DNA from: Alkaliflexus imshenetskii DSM 15055
Lineage (GTDB): Bacteria > Bacteroidota > Bacteroidia > Bacteroidales > Marinilabiliaceae
DNA: 64,000 nucleotides
Direction of reading: 5' to 3'
Assembly (NCBI RefSeq): GCF_000517065.1
Contig: NZ_KI912105.1
Location: 3,907,641 to 3,971,640, forward strand
Under the pieces are notes generated by a model. It saw nothing but the letters and a program-made list of their open reading frames with translations, was not told where the DNA came from and searched no databases. A program made the translations under genes and the position numbers. Each line of letters starts with the position of its first letter. Position 1 is the stretch's first letter. Below, one piece after another: positions 36,271 to 45,670 of this stretch.

Positions 36271-36294
36271 TCTGATTGTACAATTTGACCTTTC

Positions 36295-37299
36295 ATGAAA
36301 CTTACAGAAATAGGAGAATTTGGCTTTATAGAGCGTTTTGCTCATAAATTTGAGGATTTATTAACGCCAAACGCCATGGGAATTGGTGACGACTGCGCCA
36401 TTTTACCGGCAGGCGATGATTTTGATTTGGTATTTACTACCGATATGTTGGTAGAAGATATTCATTTTCTACGCGATAAAATCTCTCCGCTCGATTTAGG
36501 TCATAAATCTCTTGCCGTAAATCTCAGCGACGTAGCCGCCATGGGTGCCGAGCCGGTGGGTTCCTTTCTCTCTATCGCCATTCCTAATACCATCGATGTG
36601 GAATATCTGGACAGCCTGATGGAGGGGTATCACCAATTAAGTGAAAAATACAAACTTCCGCTTATGGGAGGGGATACCACACGCTCGCCGTATAAATTGG
36701 TGCTCAACATCAGTGTAGTGGGAAAAATTGCCAAGGGTAGAGCCAAACTCAGAAAAGCAGCCATGGTGGGCGATGTGGTGGCTGTTACCGGTTCACTTGG
36801 TGATTCGGCAGCCGGTTTGCATGCACTGATGAATGATTTTAAGACCGATGACACAGTGCAATTGCTCATTAACCGTCATCACCGTCCGGAGGCGCACGTC
36901 TCTGAAGGCATCTGGCTCGGCAACAGACCGGCAGTGCATGCCATGATGGATGTGTCGGATGGCATCGCCTCAGATTTGATGCACATTTTAAGAGCGTCCG
37001 GCAAATCAGCCACAATAAAAATGGAGCAGTTGCCACTCTCGGGCCAATTGCTCAGGATGACTGAAAGCCATCATCTTAATCCCTATGAACTGGCCACTTC
37101 GGGGGGAGAAGACTATTGTCTTCTGTTGACTGTGGCTGCCGATAGGTTTGAACAAACAGCCGATAATTTTCAGCAATCATTTGGCCGACCGCTTCACGCC
37201 ATCGGAAGAATAGAAGCAGGTGAGCCTTCCATTCAATGGACTCTGAATGGAACTGCGACAGATAATCCGAAAGGTGGATTTAATCATTTCAGCGGCTGA
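36295..37299 (+). CDS. thiL: Thiamine-monophosphate kinase
   Basis: 334 residues. Motifs include MGIGDDCAILPAG, TTDMLVEDIHF, MGGDTTRSPYK and DVSDGIASDLMH, which hold the ATP-Mg and thiamine-phosphate sites. It phosphorylates thiamine monophosphate to the diphosphate cofactor. Length is normal for the family. No other thi gene is nearby. Confidence 0.94.
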   Translation: MKLTEIGEFGFIERFAHKFEDLLTPNAMGIGDDCAILPAGDDFDLVFTTDMLVEDIHFLRDKISPLDLGHKSLAVNLSDVAAMGAEPVGSFLSIAIPNTIDVEYLDSLMEGYHQLSEKYKLPLMGGDTTRSPYKLVLNISVVGKIAKGRAKLRKAAMVGDVVAVTGSLGDSAAGLHALMNDFKTDDTVQLLINRHHRPEAHVSEGIWLGNRPAVHAMMDVSDGIASDLMHILRASGKSATIKMEQLPLSGQLLRMTESHHLNPYELATSGGEDYCLLLTVAADRFEQTADNFQQSFGRPLHAIGRIEAGEPSIQWTLNGTATDNPKGGFNHFSG

Positions 37300-37319
37300 G
37301 TGTACTTGAGAAGAATTAA

Positions 37320-38603
37320 CTAGATATCATCCAGCATTTTCCCGCTTTGTCGCCCCATGAAAATATGTTTGGGACTTCCAATTATCTGTGACCCGTAAAT
37401 ACCGGTATGTCCCGAAAAGATATAGGCCATTACACAGGCCGTGGCGATGTATGCGCCACCTGCTGCACCAAACAACTCCAATCCCATGAAAGTGCAGGCC
37501 AACGGTGTGTTGGTGGCACCGGCAAATACAGCTACAAATCCCATTCCGGCTAGCAGCGCCATAGGTAGCGGCAAAAACAGCGAGAGCAGATTTCCCAAAG
37601 TGGCTCCAATAAAAAAGAGCGGGGTCACTTCGCCACCTTTAAACCCGGCTCCAAGCGTGAAAGTGGTGAAAAGTATTTTGGCAATAAAATCAAACCATGG
37701 CACCTGTTGTTCAAAGGCTTCCACAATGACCGGCACGCCCAGTCCGATATAGCGTGTATTACCTATGAGCCATACAGCCAAGGCAATGATGGCCCCACCC
37801 AAAACAGGACGAAGCGGAGGCCAGTTGACAATTTTCTTAAACAAATTGGCCCAATACCGTGCCGAGAAGGAAAATGCTCTGGCGGTGAATCCAAACACTA
37901 TTCCGGCCAAAATTGCCCAGACAAGATTTAATGGTGTAAATTCAGGTACAAAAGGGATGGTATAAACCGTATGGGGAATTTGCCAGGCGTGACAGGTCCA
38001 GTTGGCAATAAAGGCAGCCAGAAAGGCAGGAAGAATGCCCTCGTACCGCACCCTGCCCACCACAAAAACTTCAAGGGCAAAAACGGCACCGGCCAGTGGC
38101 GTCCCAAAAACGGATGCGAAACCGGCACTCACACCGGCCGATAGCAATACTCTGCGGTCGCGCGGACGAAGCTTGAACAATTTTGTGAACTGGTCGGCTA
38201 TGGCACCGCCCATCTGCACTGCTGTACCCTCACGACCCGCTGAGCCACCAAAAAAATGGGTGGCAATGGTACCAAACAAGACTAATGGTGCCATGCGCAA
38301 CGGAATAATCTTTTTAGGAGAGTGAAATTCATCCAGCAATTGATTGTTTCCTTTTACCACATTTTCGCCCCAGTAATAATACGTCAAGCCTATGATTAAG
38401 CCTCCCAATGGCAGCAAAGCAATAATCCAGATATTGGCTTCGCGCCAGTTTGTTGCCCAGTCCAATGCCCAGAGAAAAAGAGCCGATGCAGAGCCTGCCA
38501 TCGCGCCAATGATTAAGCATATCAGCATCCATTTAAACAGATAACCAAATAAAGTGGTGACGGAGGCATCAACCCAACGTTTTTTCAGGAGTACCTTAAT
38601 CAT
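37320..38603 (-). CDS. CLC-family anion transporter
   Basis: 427 residues with about ten or more membrane helices. The gating-glutamate region is GGSAGREGTAVQMG, the family GREGP reading T for P. The second conserved region is FKGGEVTPLFFIGATLG rather than GGxFxPxLFIGA. At the usual position of the GSGIP anion filter the sequence reads VKGNNQLLDEFHSP. These changes place it in the divergent CLC branch often annotated as voltage-gated chloride channel family protein, some members of which export fluoride. Specificity is undetermined. It is convergent with thiL. Confidence 0.84.
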   Translation of the reverse strand: MIKVLLKKRWVDASVTTLFGYLFKWMLICLIIGAMAGSASALFLWALDWATNWREANIWIIALLPLGGLIIGLTYYYWGENVVKGNNQLLDEFHSPKKIIPLRMAPLVLFGTIATHFFGGSAGREGTAVQMGGAIADQFTKLFKLRPRDRRVLLSAGVSAGFASVFGTPLAGAVFALEVFVVGRVRYEGILPAFLAAFIANWTCHAWQIPHTVYTIPFVPEFTPLNLVWAILAGIVFGFTARAFSFSARYWANLFKKIVNWPPLRPVLGGAIIALAVWLIGNTRYIGLGVPVIVEAFEQQVPWFDFIAKILFTTFTLGAGFKGGEVTPLFFIGATLGNLLSLFLPLPMALLAGMGFVAVFAGATNTPLACTFMGLELFGAAGGAYIATACVMAYIFSGHTGIYGSQIIGSPKHIFMGRQSGKMLDDI

Positions 38604-38700
38604 TTTGATGGCTTACGTTTATTGGTGCAGCTTCAAATTTACGAATTATGTTACGATTCAGAAGTTATTGGATAATCAAATAATGGCTTTTAGAAAAAAA

Positions 38701-38737
38701 ATCCCTGCACCGATTTCACAAAATCGCATGCAGGGAT
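38701..38737 (-). terminator. Intrinsic terminator for the GIN-domain gene
   Basis: ATCCCTGCA (38701-38709) pairs with TGCAGGGAT (38729-38737), with an inner GATTT/AAATC stem. On the minus strand a run of eight T follows, so it terminates the GIN-domain gene about 110 bases after its stop. Confidence 0.75.
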
Positions 38738-38845
38738 GATTTATATTCGATGTAATTTGACTCGTTGTAAGAGAGTTAGATAAAATTTGTGTGTTTTTAA
38801 AGCTATCTAATATTCTCCGGGTGATGGAACGGTTTCTTTATCCGG

Positions 38846-39538
38846 TTACATTTTTTCAACGCGGCCGCCAAGATTGGTTCTTGCATCTACTTTTGGCGGG
38901 TTTCCGGTATATTCGATACGGGCACCTGAGCCGGCACGGGCTTCCAGTTTGTCGGTTACCCATACCTGAGCACTGGCTCCGGTATTGGTGCGCACATTGC
39001 CCTCTTTGCTTTCCAGATTGGCACCCAGAAAGCGGCCTCCGGTGGTGGCATTCACATCAATGAAATCGGCACTACCGGTTACTTCAATGCGCGAAGCAGA
39101 TGCATTGGCAATGAGTTTTTTTACTTCCACTTCTAACTGGATGGAGGCATCTGCACCCGTTTCAAGAGTGAGCTGGTCCGCTTCAATCAAATCATCAGAA
39201 TAGACACTGCCACCTGTACCAGCAGATATTTCACGTATCTCCTGATAATAGAGATACACATTCACGGCCATGTCGCGATAAATGCGGGCTCTCATCCGGA
39301 TGGTTAGTTCACGGCCTTTTTGTTCGATGAGTACATCGGCAGGGTCTGCATTTTCAATGTGAATTTCGGCCTTAGGTGCTTCACCTTCAATAAGAGTGAC
39401 GTTGATACCCCGGCTCACCCGTATCTGGTCAAAGGCACTTAGTTCTCTGGTTTCTATTACCAGACCCTGGCCATTTTCCTGTGCCATGAGGGGAAAGACT
39501 GCTGTCAGCAGCGACATAATAAGTAGTATCCGTTTCAT
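38846..39538 (-). CDS. Secreted GIN-domain (DUF2807) protein
   Basis: 230 residues. The signal peptide is MKRILLIMSLLTAVFPLMAQ. The rest is a right-handed beta-helix-like GIN repeat: FDQIRVSRGINVTLIEG at the start, followed by regularly spaced G and A residues in short strands (IEVTGSADFIDVNATTGG, GARIEYTGNPPKVD). Such head-GIN proteins are common exported proteins of unknown function in Bacteroidota. The gene is followed by a strong terminator and appears monocistronic. Confidence 0.85.
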   Translation of the reverse strand: MKRILLIMSLLTAVFPLMAQENGQGLVIETRELSAFDQIRVSRGINVTLIEGEAPKAEIHIENADPADVLIEQKGRELTIRMRARIYRDMAVNVYLYYQEIREISAGTGGSVYSDDLIEADQLTLETGADASIQLEVEVKKLIANASASRIEVTGSADFIDVNATTGGRFLGANLESKEGNVRTNTGASAQVWVTDKLEARAGSGARIEYTGNPPKVDARTNLGGRVEKM

Positions 39539-39674
39539 GTTAATATTGTTGTTTGGTTTTGATTTTTGTTCAGTTATTACATTGGTCAGGGAATTGGGCA
39601 GATGACATTAGTTAAAACCATATAGCTTTATGCCACTCGGGTACTTCCAAATCAAAAATCACGCCATATCTTCG

Positions 39675-42665
39675 TTAACTGAACAGTTCCAGTATCTCTT
39701 CCTGCGATAAATCGGTAAGTGGGTTGTTGTTGTTCACGAACACATCTGCCAGTTCGGATTTCCGCTGTTGAAGTCGTGCAATTTTCTCCTCGATGGTTCC
39801 GGATGAGAGAAAGCGGTACACAAATACATTCTTGGTTTGTCCAATACGGTGGGCACGGTTAATGGCCTGTGCTTCGGCGGCCGGGTTCCACCAGGGATTG
39901 AGCATGAACACATAATCGGCCTTGGTCAGATTTAGTCCTACACCTCCGGCTTTCAGGGAAATGAGGAAAATGGAGGCCTGCTCATTGAATTCCTGAATGA
40001 CTTTGGCCCGTTCACGCGTGGCACCGGTCAGTTTCACATAAGCCAGTTTTCGCTTGTTGAGCTCATGCTCAATGAGTTCAAGGTCTTTCACAAAGGATGA
40101 AAACACCAGTACATTGTGGTTTTCTGCCACAATACTCTCCAAATGGTCAAGTATCTGTTCAAATTTTCCTGAAGAGCCTTTGTAGTTTTCATCTACCATT
40201 ACCGGATGATTGGCAATTTGGCGCAGTCGTGTCAGTGCCTGAAGTGCCATGATGGCACTCTGTTCGGCTGTTTTATGTTCAAAAATTTTATAGATGCTGT
40301 TGCGGATGCCTGATTTTTCTCTCTCGTAGAAGGTCTCCTGCTCAGGCGTCATGTCGCAGTATAGCACCTGTTCCATGATGGGGGGCAGGTCTTTTGCCAC
40401 ATTCTCTTTGGTACGCCGCAACATAAAAGGCTGGATGAGTTTTCGCAATTTGGCCTCTTTCTCTTCGTTGTTGTTGCGGGTGATGGGCTGCACAAAATGA
40501 CGCTTGAAAAAGTTGAGCGACCCCAGTAAGCCCTTATTAACCAGGTTCATTTGTGCCCACAAATCCACCAGAGAATTCTCTATTGGTGTACCCGTAAGCA
40601 CCAGGCGATGCGATGATTCAATGCTTTTAACAGCGTCATATATTTTAGAAGTCGGGTTTTTAACATATTGGCTCTCATCCAGAATAAAATAGTGAAAATA
40701 GTAATTGCGCAACATTTCGATGTCGTTTCGCAGAATGCCATACGAGGTTACCACCAGATGATAATGTCTGAATATTCGTCCTATTTCTTTGGATTTAAGT
40801 CGATTGTTGCCTGTGTAGGCATATACGCGCAACGAAGGGGCAAATTTACGTATCTCATCTTGCCAGTTGTGAACCAGCGAGGTGGGCATCACGATTAGCG
40901 ATGCGGGAATTCCTGTTTCGTTGAACGATTTTATCTTTGGTATATCGAAGAGCGAAAGCTGTTGAGTTTTGGGGATTTCTGCCTCCTGTATAGTCATTTC
41001 CAACCCGGCATCTACCGGTACTTCTTCCCGGGGTTGATTCTGATATATTTTTTGTAGCAGGGTGATGGTCTGTAACGTTTTCCCCAATCCCATGTCATCG
41101 GCCAATATGCCACCAAAGCCATTTTCGAGGAGGAAATTAAGCCAGGCGTATCCTTCCATCTGGTAGGGTCTCAGTTTTGCCTGAACGCCAGTTGGCAGGG
41201 TAACTTCCGGGAAGGTGACGGATTTATCGCCATTCTCGCTAGCCAGATTGGAAATTCCATGTTTCACCTGCTCCATAATTTGGAAATGGGCGCGTGGTAA
41301 TCGAATGGTATGCAGGTCGGTCTTGGCGTAGTTAAACAACTCCGAAAAGCGGGTAAACCACTCCTGCGGTATCATAAACAGTTTGCCATCGGGCAGTTCG
41401 AATTCCGGGTTGTTTTCGAGCAGGTTTTTCCTGAATTTCATAAATGCGATGGAAAACTCACCTATTTGCACTCTTGCTCTGATTTCAAACCAATCGTTGT
41501 CTTCTCCTGTGTCAATGTGAAGTGATACTTTGCCAATGAATACCTCTTTATCGTCCACATGCGCATCGAGTGAGTAACCGAGAGTTTCGAGCCTGTATTT
41601 ATTTACATTTATCCAATCTGACAGCTGCGCAAGCGTAGCAACGGGATTTGAAAATTTGTTTCCTGATGCAGGCCTGAACAAACCGTCACCGCAGCGCAAA
41701 AGTCCCAACTCCAGTAGAATTTCTTCTACCTTTTTCTCAAACTCAAAATCCCTTACAATTTTCTGGAATTTATAGGTTGTACCTTCTTTGATTAGTTTGA
41801 CAAATACGGGGGCTTTCTGGTCAGCCAAAAACTGCTTGTCGTGATAGGAAAAATGAAGCGCGAGGGCAGGCATCTGCTGTAAATCCTTCTTAATAGCCAG
41901 GTGCACCCCGGGGGAATCACTTGTGGATTCAATTTGAAAGCCTTTGGCAATTACATCGTGGTTGCGCACGCAGTTGGCTACAAAATCCTCCATGTACACA
42001 TCCACCTGTCGCTCCGGAATGGTAATGGTTGTTTTGGCAATAAAAGGCTTGAACTTTTTCCAATCGGTATTGTCGAAATAGTATATGCGGCTCTTAATTT
42101 TTAATACAGCCGGTTCTTTGCACAGAAAATCGACTTCACGGCCAAATAGGGCAAAAATCCTGGGTTCAGACCCAGGATAATCTTGTCTTATCTGTAAAGT
42201 GTATAGCAGTCCTTCCGGCGTAAGTTCAAAAGTGAACACCGGTTTGGCCGGCATGGGGCCAATGTGAAGCAGGTCAGATTGATATAGGTTACTAAATGTA
42301 CTGTCCTTATAATACGCAGGAATGGTACCGCGTGAAAGCAACTTTACGGCGTCATAAACTTTTTGTTCAATATATGGCTTTATGAGGCTTTCAAACCTTC
42401 CATCCAGTGGCAGTTTGTCGATGAATTGTTTCAAAGTGCCTTCGCGGGCATATTTTTTAAACAGACTTTGGTCACTGATTTTCGAGAGTAGTGTCACGAT
42501 GGACTTTTCATCATCAGAATAACGCCCCGACTGCTCTGACAAATGGTTGAGAGTTGCGTGTTCATGAAGGGTTATGGGCTGGTTCTCCTCGAAGGATGCA
42601 TGGTAAGGAATAGCCGTCAATCCAATGTGTCTCTTTTCTGTAAAAACGATGATGAGTTGTTCCAT
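39675..42665 (-). CDS. SNF2-family DEAD/DEAH helicase
   Basis: 996 residues. The C-terminal half is a full SNF2 ATPase: DDMGLGKTLQTITLLQKI (Walker A), DESQYVKNPTSKIY (Walker B as DESQ), LTGTPIENSLVDLWAQ (motif III) and NRAHRIGQTKNVFVYRF (motif VI). The N-terminal 500 residues have no recognised domain and no zinc-finger SWIM cysteines. This is the bacterial HepA/RapA-like or SNF2-related architecture that remodels protein-DNA or polymerase complexes. Its role in this genome cannot be read; no restriction or defence neighbour suggests a defence function. Confidence 0.88.
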   Translation of the reverse strand: MEQLIIVFTEKRHIGLTAIPYHASFEENQPITLHEHATLNHLSEQSGRYSDDEKSIVTLLSKISDQSLFKKYAREGTLKQFIDKLPLDGRFESLIKPYIEQKVYDAVKLLSRGTIPAYYKDSTFSNLYQSDLLHIGPMPAKPVFTFELTPEGLLYTLQIRQDYPGSEPRIFALFGREVDFLCKEPAVLKIKSRIYYFDNTDWKKFKPFIAKTTITIPERQVDVYMEDFVANCVRNHDVIAKGFQIESTSDSPGVHLAIKKDLQQMPALALHFSYHDKQFLADQKAPVFVKLIKEGTTYKFQKIVRDFEFEKKVEEILLELGLLRCGDGLFRPASGNKFSNPVATLAQLSDWINVNKYRLETLGYSLDAHVDDKEVFIGKVSLHIDTGEDNDWFEIRARVQIGEFSIAFMKFRKNLLENNPEFELPDGKLFMIPQEWFTRFSELFNYAKTDLHTIRLPRAHFQIMEQVKHGISNLASENGDKSVTFPEVTLPTGVQAKLRPYQMEGYAWLNFLLENGFGGILADDMGLGKTLQTITLLQKIYQNQPREEVPVDAGLEMTIQEAEIPKTQQLSLFDIPKIKSFNETGIPASLIVMPTSLVHNWQDEIRKFAPSLRVYAYTGNNRLKSKEIGRIFRHYHLVVTSYGILRNDIEMLRNYYFHYFILDESQYVKNPTSKIYDAVKSIESSHRLVLTGTPIENSLVDLWAQMNLVNKGLLGSLNFFKRHFVQPITRNNNEEKEAKLRKLIQPFMLRRTKENVAKDLPPIMEQVLYCDMTPEQETFYEREKSGIRNSIYKIFEHKTAEQSAIMALQALTRLRQIANHPVMVDENYKGSSGKFEQILDHLESIVAENHNVLVFSSFVKDLELIEHELNKRKLAYVKLTGATRERAKVIQEFNEQASIFLISLKAGGVGLNLTKADYVFMLNPWWNPAAEAQAINRAHRIGQTKNVFVYRFLSSGTIEEKIARLQQRKSELADVFVNNNNPLTDLSQEEILELFS

Positions 42666-42843
42666 CTACAGCCTTTGTCTGGTTTGTAAACCTACAAATA
42701 TAATCATAAACACGGCCCGCAGGTTGCATTTTCAGGATAGTTTTTGTATTTAGTAAACATGAAGTGTATTTTATTAAGATGCTCCGAACCGTCATCCTTT
42801 TGGATGATGATATTGGTCGGGCATATTATTTAAATGAGATGAT

Positions 42844-44175
42844 ATGAAGAATAGAGATGTGTTTAAGCTTCTGGCGCTGGTTTTAATTGGCTCAGCAATT
42901 TGCCTGAGAATAGAGGCACAGCCTGCTGGTAATCTTACCGATTATTTTGCGTCGAAGGCCACTCCGTTTAACGCTGCCGATGATTTAGACCCACTAATAC
43001 AGTCAGCTGCAAACAGAAAACTGGTGCTTCTGGGGGAAGCATCTCACGGAACTCATGAATACTACCACTGGCGAAGTGAAATATCTAAAAAACTGATTCA
43101 GGAACATGGCTTTGCTTTTATCGTAGTTGAGGGCGATTGGGCATCGATTTACCGTCTGAACAAATATGTAAAGGGGCTCGATTCCCAATCCTCATCCGCA
43201 CTGGATGTGTTGCGTTCGTTCGACCGCTGGCCACAATGGATGTGGGCCAATACCGATGTGGCACACCTGGCTGAATGGCTGCGCGAATACAACACTGGCC
43301 GTCCGTTGAATGAGATGGTTGGCTTTTTTGGTATGGATGTTTACGGGCAATGGGATGCGATGGATGATTTGCTGGAATATACCCGTGAGCATCTGCCGCA
43401 CCACCACGATGAGATATCAAGGAATCTCAACTGCTTTGCCGGATTTGGCAGTGACGAATGGCAATATGCTCGTGCTGTGGCTGCCGGTCAGGCAGGGTGC
43501 AGCGAAAACCTGGAGAGGGTAGTGGAGATACTCAGAAACTATGAAACAAAGTTGGCAGGAAGCGACCCCAAAGGGTATTTCAGAGCCAAACAGAATGCGC
43601 TGGTTATGAAAAATGCCGAAAGTTTCTACCGCCTGGCCGTTGGCAGCAGCGCAGAATCGTGGAACAGCAGGGTAGACCACATGTGGCTTACCGTTCAGCG
43701 ATTGTTTCAGTTTCATCATGAAGATGCCAAAGGCATTGTTTGGGCGCACAATACCCACGTAGGCGATTCACGTGCTACCACCATGGCATTGCACAACCAG
43801 TATAACATTGGAAGCCTAAGCCGCGCCGAACTGGGAGAGGAGCAGGTCTATATTATTGGCTTTGGCACACGCAGCGGCACGGTGAATGCCGGTAGTCAAT
43901 GGGGCGCTGCAATGCAGGTAATGCGCGTTCCGGAGGCTCAGTCCGGAAGCCTCGACCATTATCTTGGTATGATAAAGTACCCGCAGTTTTTCATTCGTTT
44001 TGATGTCTCCGACAGGCAGCATCCGTTACTCGCCGAACCGCTTGGCCACAGAGCCATTGGCGTCACCTACAACCCGCGCCGTGAAGCCGGAAATTACGTC
44101 CCCACGCTGCCGGCCTGGCGGTACGATGCCCTCATTTTTTTCCAGCAAACGCGCGCATTGAATCCGGTTAAATAA
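42844..44175 (+). CDS. Erythromycin-esterase-family hydrolase
   Basis: 443 residues. A Sec signal (ALVLIGSAICLRIEA) precedes the PF05139-like domain. Catalytic-site motifs are LLGEASHGTHEYYHWR, with H68 and H71, and VEGDWASIYRLN. Later HNTHVGDSRA holds another conserved His. Some family members (EreA, EreB) hydrolyse macrolide lactones, but most environmental homologues have no known substrate. The signal peptide suggests a periplasmic enzyme, unlike cytoplasmic Ere. Resistance should not be inferred without testing. Confidence 0.82.
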   Translation: MKNRDVFKLLALVLIGSAICLRIEAQPAGNLTDYFASKATPFNAADDLDPLIQSAANRKLVLLGEASHGTHEYYHWRSEISKKLIQEHGFAFIVVEGDWASIYRLNKYVKGLDSQSSSALDVLRSFDRWPQWMWANTDVAHLAEWLREYNTGRPLNEMVGFFGMDVYGQWDAMDDLLEYTREHLPHHHDEISRNLNCFAGFGSDEWQYARAVAAGQAGCSENLERVVEILRNYETKLAGSDPKGYFRAKQNALVMKNAESFYRLAVGSSAESWNSRVDHMWLTVQRLFQFHHEDAKGIVWAHNTHVGDSRATTMALHNQYNIGSLSRAELGEEQVYIIGFGTRSGTVNAGSQWGAAMQVMRVPEAQSGSLDHYLGMIKYPQFFIRFDVSDRQHPLLAEPLGHRAIGVTYNPRREAGNYVPTLPAWRYDALIFFQQTRALNPVK

Positions 44176-44353
44176 ACAATTTAATTGCCTGGTAAGTGTT
44201 CAGTCTGGTGCGTGAAACACTTATATAACTGTACTTTATAAATCCGATAAACTTTATTAACACTCATTGGATGAACCATTGATGCATCGGAACGGTTATT
44301 TGTAGAAATATTCACACATAAGATTAAACATTTTCCATTCATATTTTTTTGTC

Positions 44354-44953
44354 ATGAATCATTTAATAGTATCCGCACATCCATCAGATAATAGTTTCAG
44401 TAACTATCTTGCATCTGTTCTTACTGAAAAATACAAGTCCATCGGCTGGGAAGTTAATTTGAGAGATTTATATAAAACGGGCTTCAATCCGGTGTTGTCA
44501 CCAGCCGATTTGGGTATGTTGAAATCCGGAAATACACCCGACGACATCGCCATCGAACAAAAATACATCCGTGATGCCGATTTAATATCGGTCATTTATC
44601 CACTTTGGTGGGCTGGTTTTCCGGCCATACTGAAAGGGTACATCGACCGTGTGCTAAGTAACGGCTTTGCGTTTAATTATGGCGCTGGTGGCGCTTCCGG
44701 CTTATTGACAGATAAAAAAGTGGTGATTCATACCACCATGGGCAATACAGTTGAGGAGTACGAGGAAAAGGGATTGATACAGGCATTCCGCCAGAGTCAG
44801 GGCGATGAGATATTTAAATTTTGCGGCATGCAAATTCTGGGACACTATTTCTATCCTCAAATTACGCTGGCTGATGAGGCTCAAAGAGAGCATTTTATGC
44901 AGATGGCCTTGTCACGCTACTCTGAACTGGCTGTTGAATCCTCTGTAAAATAG
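44354..44953 (+). CDS. NAD(P)H-dependent flavodoxin-fold oxidoreductase
   Basis: 199 residues. The flavodoxin-like fold begins LIVSAHPSDNSFSNYL, and the FMN/NAD-contacting YPLWWAGFPAILKGYIDRVLSNGFAFNYG matches the NQO/MdaB-type family (PF02525). It probably reduces quinones or other electrophiles by two electrons. It is 178 bases after the esterase homologue, with no operon evidence. Confidence 0.87.
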   Translation: MNHLIVSAHPSDNSFSNYLASVLTEKYKSIGWEVNLRDLYKTGFNPVLSPADLGMLKSGNTPDDIAIEQKYIRDADLISVIYPLWWAGFPAILKGYIDRVLSNGFAFNYGAGGASGLLTDKKVVIHTTMGNTVEEYEEKGLIQAFRQSQGDEIFKFCGMQILGHYFYPQITLADEAQREHFMQMALSRYSELAVESSVK

Positions 44954-45007
44954 GCTTGGTTTCCGGTTGATTTGATGATTTTGGCCGGTTGTTTAAATTG
45001 CTTTTGT

Positions 45008-45015
45008 TAATTTTG
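45008..45015 (+). promoter_or_regulatory. Bacteroidota -7 box upstream of the YigZ gene
   Basis: TAATTTTG fits TAnnTTTG and lies 16 bases before the ATG at 45032. Upstream T-rich TTTG at 44980 is a weak -33 candidate. Confidence 0.35.
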
Positions 45016-45031
45016 GCATCCTACCGGAAAA

Positions 45032-45658
45032 ATGGAGCCATTCATGGAAATCATAGACTTATATAAAACCATCGAACGACCTTCTGAAGGTATCTATAAG
45101 GAGAAGGGAAGCAAATTTCTGGCATTTGCATACCCCATCGTATCAGAGGAAGAGGTAAAACCATTGGTGCAGGAGCTGAAAACCACCTATTACGATGCGC
45201 GTCACCATTGTTATGCCTGGCAATTGGGAATTGATGGCAACTTATTCAGGGCCAACGACGATGGTGAGCCGTCGGGCACGGCGGGTAAACCCATCCTAGG
45301 CCAAATTCGCTCTCATGAACTTACCAACATCCTGATTGTGGTGGTGCGCTATTTTGGTGGCATAAAGCTGGGCACCAGCGGCTTAATACATGCATACAAA
45401 GAGGCCGCTGCAGATGCCATCTTAAACGCCAAAATTGCGGAAAAAACCGAAGACGCCTATTACGATGTACAGTTTGCTTATGATGCCATGAACGACGTGA
45501 TGCGCGTTATAAAGGAGGAAGAACCGCAAATCATAAATCAGCAATTTGATTTAAACTGCTCAATGACATTGGCCAAACGGTGCAGCCAAAGCAACGCAAT
45601 GGCATCCCGGCTCGGTAAAATTGATACCGTGCGCCTCACATGGCTCTACAACAAATAG
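45032..45658 (+). CDS. YigZ/IMPACT-family protein
   Basis: 208 residues. The UPF0029 N-domain is complete: KGSKFLAFAYPIVSEEEV, the ARHHCYAW segment, ANDDGEPSGTAGKPIL and VVVRYFGGIKLGTSGLIHAY. The C-terminal ferredoxin-like DUF1949-type domain follows. Function is unknown; eukaryotic IMPACT relatives touch the Gcn2 pathway. ATG 45032 and an in-frame ATG at 45044 are both possible starts. Confidence 0.87.
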   Translation: MEPFMEIIDLYKTIERPSEGIYKEKGSKFLAFAYPIVSEEEVKPLVQELKTTYYDARHHCYAWQLGIDGNLFRANDDGEPSGTAGKPILGQIRSHELTNILIVVVRYFGGIKLGTSGLIHAYKEAAADAILNAKIAEKTEDAYYDVQFAYDAMNDVMRVIKEEEPQIINQQFDLNCSMTLAKRCSQSNAMASRLGKIDTVRLTWLYNK

Positions 45659-45670
45659 AACTCTAATCCC

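Noticed and set aside
39675-42665. A DISARM-type or other defence helicase
   Set aside because: No methyltransferase, nuclease or other defence gene is adjacent; the neighbours are ordinary.
42844-44175. A macrolide-resistance gene
   Set aside because: The protein has a signal peptide and environmental-type sequence; Ere-family membership alone does not show macrolide hydrolysis.
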